Below, one piece after another: positions 8,824 through 18,500 of a stretch of 64,000 nt of DNA (position 1 is the stretch's first letter; every line of letters begins with the position of its first letter). Source of the stretch: Microbacterium commune. GTDB lineage: Bacteria > Actinomycetota > Actinomycetes > Actinomycetales > Microbacteriaceae. The translations under genes and the position numbers were made by a program. The DNA lies in contig NZ_JACSPX010000001.1 of NCBI RefSeq assembly GCF_014836945.1, positions 923,727 to 987,726 on the forward strand, given 5' to 3'. The notes under the pieces were generated by a model. The model saw only the letters and a program-made list of their open reading frames with translations. It was not told where the DNA came from and searched no databases.

Positions 8824-9629
8824 CGAACCCCTCCATTCAACGATTCCCGCGGTCTGGTGTCGTCGTCGACGTCCGAGAGCACGATGGTTCCCGGCCGTGA
8901 GGCGACCGAGACGGCATCCACGACCACGACGGTGACGTTGTCGCGGCCGCCCGCTTGCACCGCCTCGGCGGTGAGCTGCGCGGCCGCACGCTGCGGATCG
9001 GGTTCGCTCTGCAGCACCTCACGGATGCGCGCTTCGCCGATCTCGGATGTCAGGCCGTCGGTGCAGATGAGCATCCGGTCGCCCTGCTCGGCGGGGAACA
9101 GCCAGAAGTCGGCGTCGCCCGTGCTGCCGGCGCCGATCGCACGCGTGATGATGTTGCGCCGGGAGTCGTGCGGTGCGTCTTCGGGACTCAGCTCACCCGA
9201 GTCCAGGAGCTCCTGGATCACCGAGTGGTCGACCGTGATGCGCTCCATCTCGCCGTCGGCGAGCCGGTACGTGCGCGAGTCGCCGATGTTGACCGCGAGC
9301 CAGTAGCCCAGCCCGTCTACCGACGAGATGACGACGCCGCTGAGGGTGGTGCCCGCACGCGACTCGCCGGACGTCGCGAGGTGCTCGACGACCTCGCGTG
9401 CCCTGGCCAGCGTCTGGCGGACGTCGTCGAGGCTGAGCGCCTCACGGCCCACGAGGGTCGCGAACTCGTCGACGACCGCGGCGCTCGCGCGCTCTCCCGC
9501 CTCGTGACCGCCCATCCCGTCGGCGACGATGAAGACCGGTGCGGATGCCAGCTGCGCGTCCTCGTTGAGCGCGCGGCGCCGCCCGGTGTGGGTCGCCGCG
9601 CCGGAGTAGACGAGCACGGGCGCGGTCAT
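8820..9629 (-). CDS. PP2C-type Ser/Thr protein phosphatase (copy 1)
   Basis: 269 residues, soluble, near the length of the PstP/PrpC catalytic domain, without the membrane tail of mycobacterial PstP. Metal-binding PP2C motifs are all present: RRALNEDA, FIVADGMGGHEAG, NIGDSRTYRL, CTDGLTSE and GGRDNVTVVVVD. It should remove phosphate from Thr/Ser of kinase substrates using two Mn/Mg ions. The start MTAPVLVYSG at 9629 forms an ATGA overlap with the RDD-FHA gene; its own stop overlaps the next FHA gene. The second phosphatase (22331-23158) occupies the same place in the other copy of the module. Confidence 0.92.
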   Translation of the reverse strand: MTAPVLVYSGAATHTGRRRALNEDAQLASAPVFIVADGMGGHEAGERASAAVVDEFATLVGREALSLDDVRQTLARAREVVEHLATSGESRAGTTLSGVVISSVDGLGYWLAVNIGDSRTYRLADGEMERITVDHSVIQELLDSGELSPEDAPHDSRRNIITRAIGAGSTGDADFWLFPAEQGDRMLICTDGLTSEIGEARIREVLQSEPDPQRAAAQLTAEAVQAGGRDNVTVVVVDAVSVASRPGTIVLSDVDDDTRPRESLNGGVR

Positions 9630-10849
9630 GCGAAGCCGCCGATCGTGAGGATGCGGTCGCCGATCTCGACGGCGTCGCCCAGGCGCAGCGGCACACGCTG
9701 TCCTGGCGGGCATGCGATGCGCACGCCTTCGCGCACGACCACGGTGCCGTTGGTCGACTGCCGGTCCATGATCCAGCCGCCGGACGGCGCGGAGGCCGCC
9801 TCGAAGTGCGTCTTCGACAGCGACAGGGTCTCGTCGCGCACGGAGATGACCACCGCGCCCGGCTCCTGCTCGGGGTTGCGCCCGAACACGGTGCGCCCGG
9901 CCACCGTCACGCGCTGCCCGTCGTCCCAGGTGAACACGAGGCGGTGACCCGGGATGCTGATCCGCGTCGACTCGACGTCGTCGTCGGCGTGGGCGGTGGC
10001 CGGAGCGGCCTGCGCAGCTGGGGCAGGGGGCGCGGCCGGGGTGGAGATCGTCGGAGCCTGGGGCGGAACCGCCGGGGCTGCAGACGTCGCGGACCCGCCG
10101 TGCTGCGTCACCCCGGGGACGAACGAGATCAGCGGGTCGCCCGGCACATCGGCGCCGGGACGCGGAGCCGCGACCGTCTGGTCGGGTGCCTCATCCGCCG
10201 CAGCCGCCGGGGAGGTCCTGGTCGGCACGACCGTCTCGTCGACGGCATCCGGACGCGGCGCAGCGCTCGGCGCCGCGGGCGCGGGGGGTGTCGCGACACC
10301 GGCGCGTGCGTCGGCCGCCGGTGGCCTCGGCGGCGAGGGGAGCGCGGTGGCCGTCGAGGCGTCGGCCGCGGCGTCGCGTGCGGGCACGGCCGCAGCATCC
10401 AGCATCACGGCCCCGCCGACCTTGTCATGCCAGCCCTGATAGCGGCCGGATCCGTCGAAGAGCGGCGAGAACATCCCGACCACGAACGCACCCGTCACGG
10501 CGAAGACGACGTTGCGCAGGAGCGCACGCCAGAAGGTCACGGGCGCGAGGTCGGCCGCGCGGACGAGCCGGATGCGCTGCGCGCGCATGCCGATCGACCC
10601 GCGTCCGGTCTGCATGAGCGTGTAGATCACGAACCAGGCGAGGATCAGCAGGCCGAACACGCCCGACACCACCGCCACGGAGACCATCGCGCCGGCGGCC
10701 GACTCGGGGTCTCGCAGCGCGCCGACCGTCATGGTCACCGTGATGACCAGGGCGAGCATCGGCAGCACGGCGGCGATCAGCGCATCGATGATGTAGGCGA
10801 TGACCCGTCGCGAGATCGGCGCGACGTCGCCGGGGGGAATCATCGTCAT
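9626..10849 (-). CDS. RDD-family membrane protein with C-terminal FHA domain
   Basis: 407 residues. The N-terminal RDD domain (about 8-150) has four hydrophobic segments, RRVIAYIIDALIAA at the start and GSIGMRAQRIRL typical of RDD loops. A Pro/Ala linker with acidic-Thr sites (VDETVVPTRT, DDDVESTRIS) precedes a C-terminal FHA domain with VFGRNPE, SLSKTHFE and QSTNGT. It corresponds in position to the DUF5684-FHA protein of the other copy (23155-24852), so the two differ in membrane module but keep the FHA reader. ATG at 10849 overlaps the transglutaminase-like stop by four bases. Confidence 0.87.
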   Translation of the reverse strand: MTMIPPGDVAPISRRVIAYIIDALIAAVLPMLALVITVTMTVGALRDPESAAGAMVSVAVVSGVFGLLILAWFVIYTLMQTGRGSIGMRAQRIRLVRAADLAPVTFWRALLRNVVFAVTGAFVVGMFSPLFDGSGRYQGWHDKVGGAVMLDAAAVPARDAAADASTATALPSPPRPPAADARAGVATPPAPAAPSAAPRPDAVDETVVPTRTSPAAAADEAPDQTVAAPRPGADVPGDPLISFVPGVTQHGGSATSAAPAVPPQAPTISTPAAPPAPAAQAAPATAHADDDVESTRISIPGHRLVFTWDDGQRVTVAGRTVFGRNPEQEPGAVVISVRDETLSLSKTHFEAASAPSGGWIMDRQSTNGTVVVREGVRIACPPGQRVPLRLGDAVEIGDRILTIGGFA

Positions 10850-13233
10850 GGGGTCTCGCTCTCGGCCGTCGGGCTGTTCTTGTCGATGTTGCCAGGTTCA
10901 CGGCGCACGCGGGCGGCCGCGGCGTCCCTGAGCTCCTGGACGCGTTCGCTCACACTGCCGTTCCCGGTCAGCGAGCGCACGCTGAGCCGCGCCTTCATCC
11001 GCCCCCAGAAGGTGGTCGCGCTGCGCATGCCGTTCACCGCCTCGTCGACCTCGCGCCAGAACGCCTCGACCTCCTCGGCGGTCGGCTCGCCCGGCCCGAA
11101 GACCTGGCCGTCCGCGCGCTCGGCCAGCGTCGTGGCCGCGGGCAGAGGGAGGACGGATGCCACCACACCGGCCTCTTCGACACGGGTGCCGCCCGGGGGG
11201 ATGCGCGCACCGTGATCGATCGCGCGATCGGTCAGCTCGTCCCAGCCGCCGCTGATCCGGTCGGAATGGCGCTGCGCGTTGCGGCGGGCGCGGCGTCTCG
11301 CCGCCTTCCACGCACCGATCACGATGAATGGCGATGCGAGCAGCAGCAGCACGCCGAGCGAGATCCCCGCGATCGCGAGGATCAGGCCGATGATGCCGAG
11401 CACGTTCAGGCTCTCGTCCTCCGCCTTGCGGTCGTCGGGCACCGTCGGCGGCAGATCCACCGGCTCCTGCGGCGGGGGCGGCGGCTGCAGCACCTGCGGC
11501 TTGGGATCGACGCGCGGCTTCGTGTTCTGGTCCTGTGGGACCTTGTCCTCGGGAGGCGTGGGGTCGAACGGGATCCATCCGAAGCCCTCGAACGCGATCT
11601 CGACCCAGGCGTGCACGTCGTCACCGGTCGCGGCGAAGACCGGCTCGTTCCTGCGCCCGGCATCCGGGTAGTAGCCCATCACGACGCGCACCGGCATCCC
11701 GACCTCCTGCGCGGCCAGCGCCATGGCGACGGCGTACTGCTCGTCGTCGCCGATCATCTGATCTCCCCCGAGCAGAGTGCTGATCCGCTCGGCGGTGTGT
11801 CCTGCGCGCGAGAGCACCTCGCCCTCGAGACCGTGACTGAAGAACCCGCCCTCGGCGAAATACGTCTCGAGGGCCCTGGCCTGCTCGATGGGCGTCTCGG
11901 CGTCGGTCACGATGTCGGCCGCCGTCGCCGAGAGGTCCTCGGGCGAGTACGACGAGACCTTCTGCTTGATGTTCGCGAACGGCGCGTCTTTGAGCTGCTC
12001 GTCGCCGACCTTCGGCGCGATGATCGCGTCGACGGTGTACGCGTCGCCCTTCTTCAGGCCTGCGGTGACGACCGTCGTGTCGGTCGCGGTGTTGCTGTAC
12101 GCACTGCGGCGCAGCTCATCCGCACGCGGGCCGTCGAACGTGACGTCGTCGACGACCGTGGTGCCCGGCAGCCACACCCCGGAGTAGTCGGCGATCTCGA
12201 AACGCAGCCGCGCGGGCACGCCCTCGACACCGGTCGCCATGTCGCTGCGCAGGGGAAGGAAGGCGCTGGATGATCCGGGGCCGCCGTCGGTCACGTTGTA
12301 GACCACGCCGTCCCAGCCGTCCATCGCCGCCAGACGCACGCGTGCGTCTTCCGGCAGCCCGGTCACCGTGAACAGCGTCTTGGTCTTCTGGTCTCGGACC
12401 GTCTTGCGGAAGCCCTGCATCGGGCTCGCGTAGTCGCGGATGTTGAACGGGGGGATGATCGCGTCGCGGAACACGTGCCGCGGTGCGGAATCCGCGGCGA
12501 TCGCATTCACTCCGGCACCGGCGCCGGCTGCGACCGCGACGACCGCAAGACCGCCGACGAGCCTGCGGGTGCGCATGTGCCTCGCGCGAGCCGGGTCCGC
12601 CTCGCTGACGTTGACCGCCGACGACTGCGGCGCCCACCAGGAGCGCAGCGACAGCCAGCCGGCGGCGACCGCCGCGATCGCGATCCCCTGCACGAGCGGG
12701 AAGGCCGCTGTCGGCACGCCCAGCGCGATCACCAGGAACAGCGCGGCGACGATCGGCAGCAGCGACCAGGCGAGATGACGCAGCCGCAGCGCGAGCGACG
12801 CCGCGACCACGCTCGCCACGAGGCCGATCAGGAAGGGCACGAGCAGGTGGCCGTCTGCGGCCGAGACCGGCGCCACGGTGGTCAGCAGCTGCTTCCACGA
12901 CGTGATCACTCCCGTCGCCAGCCCGACCAGGGTGTCGATCGTGGGGATCACGCCGAGCAGCGCCGTGTGCGGCAGCGCGAGCGCACCGCCGAAGACGAAG
13001 TAGACCGCGACGGTCGCGCCGGTGATGATCAGGATTCCCCACCCGCGCCATGCGCACACGGCGGCGACGGCGAGCCCGAGGACGACCCCTCCGACGGCGG
13101 CGAGCAGGAAGCTCGGCCCGGCGAACGTGGTCCAGAAGCCGATGAGCGCGGCGATCAGCAGCATCCCGACGGCGACGAGGTCGAGAATCCAGCCGCGGCG
13201 CAGGCGGGACGAGGTGGTCATCGGAGCGGTCAT
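10846..13233 (-). CDS. TgpA-like membrane protein with inactive transglutaminase domain (copy 1)
   Basis: 795 residues. About six membrane segments occupy residues 15-270. An outer region with a transglutaminase-like core follows (about 380-570), then a Pro-rich linker, one membrane segment (LGIIGLILAIAGISLG...) and a basic cytoplasmic tail. In the usual G-F/Y-C-E motif the catalytic Cys is replaced: the sequence is IGDDEQYAVAM, with Asp497 at the Cys position. His541 (DVHAWVE) and Asp557 (PFDPTPP) are kept. Catalysis as in Pseudomonas TgpA is therefore unlikely; it may bind peptide or protein. MTAPMTTSS at 13233 forms an ATGA overlap with the DUF58 stop. It belongs to the MoxR-DUF58-transglutaminase triad known from many bacteria. 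Confidence 0.88.
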   Translation of the reverse strand: MTAPMTTSSRLRRGWILDLVAVGMLLIAALIGFWTTFAGPSFLLAAVGGVVLGLAVAAVCAWRGWGILIITGATVAVYFVFGGALALPHTALLGVIPTIDTLVGLATGVITSWKQLLTTVAPVSAADGHLLVPFLIGLVASVVAASLALRLRHLAWSLLPIVAALFLVIALGVPTAAFPLVQGIAIAAVAAGWLSLRSWWAPQSSAVNVSEADPARARHMRTRRLVGGLAVVAVAAGAGAGVNAIAADSAPRHVFRDAIIPPFNIRDYASPMQGFRKTVRDQKTKTLFTVTGLPEDARVRLAAMDGWDGVVYNVTDGGPGSSSAFLPLRSDMATGVEGVPARLRFEIADYSGVWLPGTTVVDDVTFDGPRADELRRSAYSNTATDTTVVTAGLKKGDAYTVDAIIAPKVGDEQLKDAPFANIKQKVSSYSPEDLSATAADIVTDAETPIEQARALETYFAEGGFFSHGLEGEVLSRAGHTAERISTLLGGDQMIGDDEQYAVAMALAAQEVGMPVRVVMGYYPDAGRRNEPVFAATGDDVHAWVEIAFEGFGWIPFDPTPPEDKVPQDQNTKPRVDPKPQVLQPPPPPQEPVDLPPTVPDDRKAEDESLNVLGIIGLILAIAGISLGVLLLLASPFIVIGAWKAARRRARRNAQRHSDRISGGWDELTDRAIDHGARIPPGGTRVEEAGVVASVLPLPAATTLAERADGQVFGPGEPTAEEVEAFWREVDEAVNGMRSATTFWGRMKARLSVRSLTGNGSVSERVQELRDAAAARVRREPGNIDKNSPTAESETP

Positions 13234-14492
13234 GCGAGAACCCTCTGCAGTGCGGCGGGGAGCTGGTCGAGGGCGCCGACGGTCACGACATCCGCTTCGC
13301 CGATGCGGCGCAGCTCGGGTCGGTCGAGCCCCGAGCGGGCGACGACGGCGAGCGCACGCGCACCGAACGGCAGCCGAGCGCAGGCTCGGCGCAGATCCTC
13401 GACGTCGACGGCATCCCCGCACACGAGCACGACGACGCTGGCCAGCGGCATCGTGGCCGAGACCACGCCGGCCAGCTCGGCGATACCACCCTCACGTGCC
13501 TTGGACTGCTCGACGGCCGAGAGCGAGTCGAGCAGCTGCTTGCCGGTGCCGGATGCCAGTTCGCGGCCCTGCACGCGCACGTCGACGCGCTGCGAGTCCT
13601 GCAGCGCGCGCAGCCCGATGGAGCCGGCGATCGAGATGCCGAGCTCGAACTCGTCGTCGTCGCGGTAGTCGCCGCGCGAGCGGGACAGACCGATCACGAA
13701 GTGCGACCGGCGCGTCTCCTCGAACTGACGCACCATCATGGTGCCGGTGCGCGCCGTCGAGCGCCAGTGCACGTGACGCAGGTCGTCGCCCGGCTGGTAC
13801 TCGAGCAGCGCGTGGAACGACACGTCATCTCGCGAGAGATCCGTGGCGGGAAGGCCCTCGAGATCACGCAGGAAGCCGAGCGACTGGCCGCCGAACCGCA
13901 CGGTGCGGGGATGCACGAACAGATCGACGGGGTCGTCGCGTCGGTGGGCGCGTTCGAACACCCCCAGGGGGTCGCCGCGCACGACGCTCACCGGCCCGAC
14001 TTCGACAACACCGCGGCGCTGCGTGGGGATGGCGAACAGCTCCTCGGCGCTCTGACCGGCGGCGAGGCGCTGGATCGAGAACTCTCCCCGGCCGGCGCCG
14101 ACCGGCAGCACCACACGCGACGGGAGGATCGCTCGCGTGCCGCGGTTCTCGAGCTTCAACGCGCCGATCGCGCGCTCCCCCACCACGACCCGGGTGCGAG
14201 CCAGGTCGAGCGACACGTCGTACTGCGTGCGGCCGATGAGGAAGAGCGCGCAGATCACGAGCAGGAACGCCATCACCCAGGCGGCGACGACGAGCTCGCG
14301 CCAGCCCTGCACGGCACCGACGATCCAGAACAGCACGGTGAGTGCCATCAGCATCCATCCGAGCGGACGCACGACGCGTGCGGCCGTCTCAAGGTGCCCC
14401 AGCGCGCGTCCGCCGAGCACGGCGGCGACATCGCGCCAGCCCGCCTGCTGCTCTGCGGAGGCCCTCCCCTCCGCCACCGTCGCCTGCGACAT
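13230..14492 (-). CDS. DUF58 membrane protein (copy 1)
   Basis: 420 residues. Two close membrane segments near the N-terminus (about 43-90) are followed by a beta-rich domain and the DUF58 signature VHWRSTARTG with MMVRQFEE, then a vWA-like alpha/beta region (HFVIGLSRSRGD). DUF58 proteins regularly pair with MoxR AAA+ ATPases, which are thought to remodel them or their partners. The start ATG shares one base with the MoxR stop (TGATG), and the stop overlaps the transglutaminase-like start. The metal-ion site of the vWA part looks weak. The biochemical role of the family is not settled. Confidence 0.9.
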   Translation of the reverse strand: MSQATVAEGRASAEQQAGWRDVAAVLGGRALGHLETAARVVRPLGWMLMALTVLFWIVGAVQGWRELVVAAWVMAFLLVICALFLIGRTQYDVSLDLARTRVVVGERAIGALKLENRGTRAILPSRVVLPVGAGRGEFSIQRLAAGQSAEELFAIPTQRRGVVEVGPVSVVRGDPLGVFERAHRRDDPVDLFVHPRTVRFGGQSLGFLRDLEGLPATDLSRDDVSFHALLEYQPGDDLRHVHWRSTARTGTMMVRQFEETRRSHFVIGLSRSRGDYRDDDEFELGISIAGSIGLRALQDSQRVDVRVQGRELASGTGKQLLDSLSAVEQSKAREGGIAELAGVVSATMPLASVVVLVCGDAVDVEDLRRACARLPFGARALAVVARSGLDRPELRRIGEADVVTVGALDQLPAALQRVLA

Positions 14493-15463
14493 CAGACCGC
14501 GGCGCGGGCCTGCGGCGCTGCGACGTTCTCGAGCACCCGGCCGATCACGCTCTCGGCGGTCGTGCCCGCGAACTCGGCCTCGGCGTCGAGCAGCAGACGG
14601 TGCTGCCAGACGGGACGGGCGAGCGCCTTGATGTCGTCGGGCAGGACGTAGTGCCGGCCGTGCGCCGCGGCCCACACCTTCGCGATGCGGATCATCGCGA
14701 TCGCACCGCGCACCGACACGCCCAGACGGATGGCGGAATCGGCGCGGGTCGCCTCGGCGAGCTCGGCCGTGTAGCGCAGCACCGCAGGCTCGACGTGCAC
14801 GCTCGCGCCCAGGTCGGCCATGTCGGCCACCGCACTCGTGGTGATCACCGCGGCCAGCCCGGCCGACGGGTTTCGCTGCGAGGCTCCGGCGAGGATCCGC
14901 TCGGCGACCTCCAGGTCGGGGTATCCGATCGACGTCTTGATCAGGAAGCGGTCGAGCTGAGCCTCGGGCAGCTTGTACGTTCCGGCCTGCTCGATCGGGT
15001 TCTGGGTGGCGATGACGAGGAACGGTCGCCCGGCCTCGTGGGTCACGCCGTCGACGGTGACCCGGGACTCCTCCATCACCTCGAGCAGCGCCGACTGGGT
15101 CTTGGGCGAGGCGCGGTTGATCTCGTCGGCCAGCACGATGGACGCGAAGATCGGGCCCCTGTGGAACTCGAAGCGGTGCTCACGCTGGTCGTAGATCGTC
15201 ACGCCGGTGACATCGGACGGCAGCAGGTCGGGCGTGAACTGGATGCGCGAGCTGGTGCCCTGCACCGTGGCCGCCAGGGCCTTCGCGAGGCTGGTCTTGC
15301 CGGTGCCGGGCGCGTCCTCGAGCAGCACGTGCCCTTCGGCGAGCATCGCGGCGATGACGAGACCGACGACCTCGCTCTTGCCCTGCAGTGCCTTGTCGAC
15401 GTTCTCGACGAGGCGGTGGAAGGTGCCTTGGAACCAGGCAGCCTGTTCGGGGGTCATGCTCAT
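14492..15463 (-). CDS. MoxR-family AAA+ ATPase (copy 1)
   Basis: 323 residues, the usual MoxR length. Walker A DAPGTGKTSLAKAL, Walker B with LADEINRASPKTQSALLEVM, sensor 1 IATQNP and the family's PEAQLDRF are all present. These chaperone-like ATPases act on vWA or DUF58 partners. I chose ATG 15463 (MSMTPEQ) because AAGGA lies nine bases upstream; a second in-frame ATG two codons on (15457) is possible. It lies 61 bases after the giant surface gene and overlaps DUF58 by one base. Copy 2 is 28756-29721, clearly homologous along its length. Confidence 0.93.
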   Translation of the reverse strand: MSMTPEQAAWFQGTFHRLVENVDKALQGKSEVVGLVIAAMLAEGHVLLEDAPGTGKTSLAKALAATVQGTSSRIQFTPDLLPSDVTGVTIYDQREHRFEFHRGPIFASIVLADEINRASPKTQSALLEVMEESRVTVDGVTHEAGRPFLVIATQNPIEQAGTYKLPEAQLDRFLIKTSIGYPDLEVAERILAGASQRNPSAGLAAVITTSAVADMADLGASVHVEPAVLRYTAELAEATRADSAIRLGVSVRGAIAMIRIAKVWAAAHGRHYVLPDDIKALARPVWQHRLLLDAEAEFAGTTAESVIGRVLENVAAPQARAAV

Positions 15464-15524
15464 GCGTCGGTGTCCTTCTGTTCGTGCGTCGTGTCGAGGT
15501 CTGGGCGGGCGAGGTTCTGGTCCG

Positions 15525-18500
15525 TCAGTAGAACGTGCCGTAGGCGTTGCCCGGGTTGCCGCCCTTGATGACGAGCTGCTTGTCGTTGGAGTATCCCGAG
15601 TAGCACTGCAGCTGCTTGCTGCCACCGGAGGGGATGTCGACGGGGAAGCCGGCGTTGTTGCCGAGGAGCCTGCCGCTGACACGGCACTCGATGTTGTAGC
15701 TGCCGCCCTTGAAGTACTGGTTGGTCGACACCTTGAAGTAGTGACATGCCCCGCCGCCGACCGCGGTGCATCCGGGCACCACGGAGCCCGCAGAAAGCCA
15801 TGCCTTCGGCGTGGTGTCCGGCTTCGGACCGGAGGTCGCGCTGTAGGTGGGCGATTCCGCGGAGCCGCCCTCGGACGCGGTCGCTCGCACCCTGATGGTG
15901 TGCTGCGTGCTGTACGTGTTGCCGACGATCCTGCTGCCGCTCGTGGCGACCTGCTGCCAGCCGCCGCCGTCCACGCTGATGTACGTGGTGATGGGTCGGC
16001 CGTTGTCCGATCCCCCGGCGTTCCAGGTGACCTCGACCGACCGGTCACCCGATGCTCTCGCGGATCCGGTCGGCGCGAACGGCGCCCCGAACGGGGTCAC
16101 GGAGTTCGACGCGGTGGACGGCCCGGTGTTGGACTGCTGCCCGCCGACCACCGAGTAGGCACGCACCCGCACCGTGTAGGGGGTGCCGTTGTTCGCGGGG
16201 ATGTTCGAGCGCCCGTCCCAGGCCTGCCACGCCTGCGAGTTGAGCTGGTACTGGTAGCGCATCTCCCCCTCGGAGGCGCCGTTGCGGGCGGCCTCCGTCA
16301 TGGTGAAGGTGACCGCGATCGCCCGGTCCTTCGGCGTCGCGCTGACGCTCGACGGTGCACCCGGCTGGCCGAACGCGCGCTGCGGAGCCGACTGCGGCCC
16401 CAGCTGGCCCCACTGCGGTGCCTTGTTCTTCGCTCGCACGGCGTACGTGTAATCGGCCGTGCTCGTGGGCACCCGCACGGTCTGCGACGTTGCCGTGCCC
16501 GTCGTCGTCCGCGACACCTCGGCACCACCGCGGTAGGTCACGAGCTCGTACTGCTCGATCGGGGCGCCGTTCGTGTCGGGCTGGGCCCAGCTGACGGTCA
16601 TCTGCGCCTCGGAGCCGACCGACGGAGCGCTGCTCACGCTGGGCGCCGCGACGGCCGCCGGCGGGCCGGCGGGGATCTCGGCCGCCGAGTAGATGCTCCA
16701 GCCGGAGGGGTCGGGCGCCCGGTTGTGCGCCTGGATGCGCACGCTGTAGCTCGTGCCGTTCTCGAGCCCCTCCCAGCGCAGGGAGGTGCCGGTGACGCCG
16801 GTCTTCTGTCCCATCCCCGAAGGCGGGGTGGGCGAGATCTCGAGGGTGTACGACTCCACCGGCGACCCGCTCGACGTCGGCGTCGTCCACGTCACGTCGA
16901 GCGCGCGGTCGCCGAACTTCAGCTTCGGCGGCAGGGGCGTGTCGGGGCGGGTGTCAGGACGGGCGATGTCGGATGCCGGTGACGCCGGGCCCTCGCCGAC
17001 GCGGTTCGTCGCGGTCACCGCGAAGGTGTACTCGACGTTGTTGGTGAGCCCGTCGAGCGTGCACGTCGTCGATGCGCACGCCTTCGTGTACGGGTTGCCC
17101 GAGACCGACTTCACGGTGTACCCGCTGATCTCGGCGCCGTTGTTCGAGGGCGCCGACCAGTTGAGCACGACGGTGCGGTCCTCGACCGTCGTCACCGTCG
17201 GCCGTCCGGGTGCGTCGGGGATGCCCTGCACGGTCACCGTGATGCGGCCGTCGACTTCGCGGTCGGGGTCCTTGGTGGCGTCTTGAACGCGGTATCGCAC
17301 CACCATCACGCCGACGAATGACTTGCTCGACGTGATCTCGACGCCCTCGCCGGCGACCTTCGCTCGCCCCTCACCGCTCTCGACGGTCGCCGAGAGGATC
17401 TTGAGCGCCTTGCCCTCGGCCTGGAACGGGTTGATGTCGTTGGCCAGCGCGGGCACGGTGATCGTCTCGCCCTGGTCGGCTTCGTCGACCGAGTCGGGGC
17501 TCGCCACGGCGAGCGAGCGGGTCGACGCCGTCACCGCCACCTGCACCGTGCCCTGCACGGGCTCGGTGGTGCCGTCGGTCACGCTGATGCCGACCGTGGC
17601 CGTCGTGCCCTTGGGCGTGTCGGACCCCGTCTCGGCATACAGCGTGGTGCCGTCGATGCGCGCATCGATGCCCTTGCCCGGCTTCGACGTCACCGAGAAG
17701 CGCAGCTTGCCCGCATCCTTCGGATCGGGATCCGTCGCAAGGCCCGACAGGTCGAGCGCGGTCGCCTTCTCGCCGGGTGCGATCTGCATCTCGGCGCTGC
17801 CCAGCGTCGGCGGCTGGTTGTCGGGCGGCAGCACGGTGATGGGGATCGTCAGCGTGGACTTGCGCCCGCTCGGGTCGTCCGGCCCTTCTCCGTCGGTCAC
17901 CTCGAACGTCAGCGCGTCCTCGCCGAAGAAGCGGTCCTTCGAGGTGTACACCAGGGTCGTGGTGTCTTTGATCAGCGAGTCGCCGTTCGTGAACGAGGCG
18001 CTCACCTTGGAGGCCTCGGTCAGACGCACCGTGCCGCCGCCCGCGACGACGACGTACTTGTCGAGCGGGATCTCCTTGGTCTCGCCGCTCTTCACCTCGA
18101 GCGGCTTGGTCGACTTCAGCCGCGGACGCAGCTCACTCAGCGCGGGTACGAAGATGAACGCCGACGAGCTGAGCTCGTCCTGGTCGGTGATCACGTAGCG
18201 GATCAGCTGGCGCTGCTCGCCCACGGTCACGCGGACCTTGCCGTCGTCGAGCATCCGCGCGCCGTCCTCCAGCGTCACGTCGACGCCTTCGATGGTGCCG
18301 TCGGGATCCTCGTCGTTGCGGAGGATGTCGAGATCGACGGTCAGATCCTCCTCGACGTCCTCGACCTGCACGCGGTCGTCGCGCGCGATCGGGTTCATCA
18401 GCGGGACGTCCTCATCGACCTTCACGAAGATCGCGGCGGTCGTGCGCGCGCCCTTCGCATCACTGATCGTGTACTGCAGCGAGGTCTCCAGCGCCCTGTC

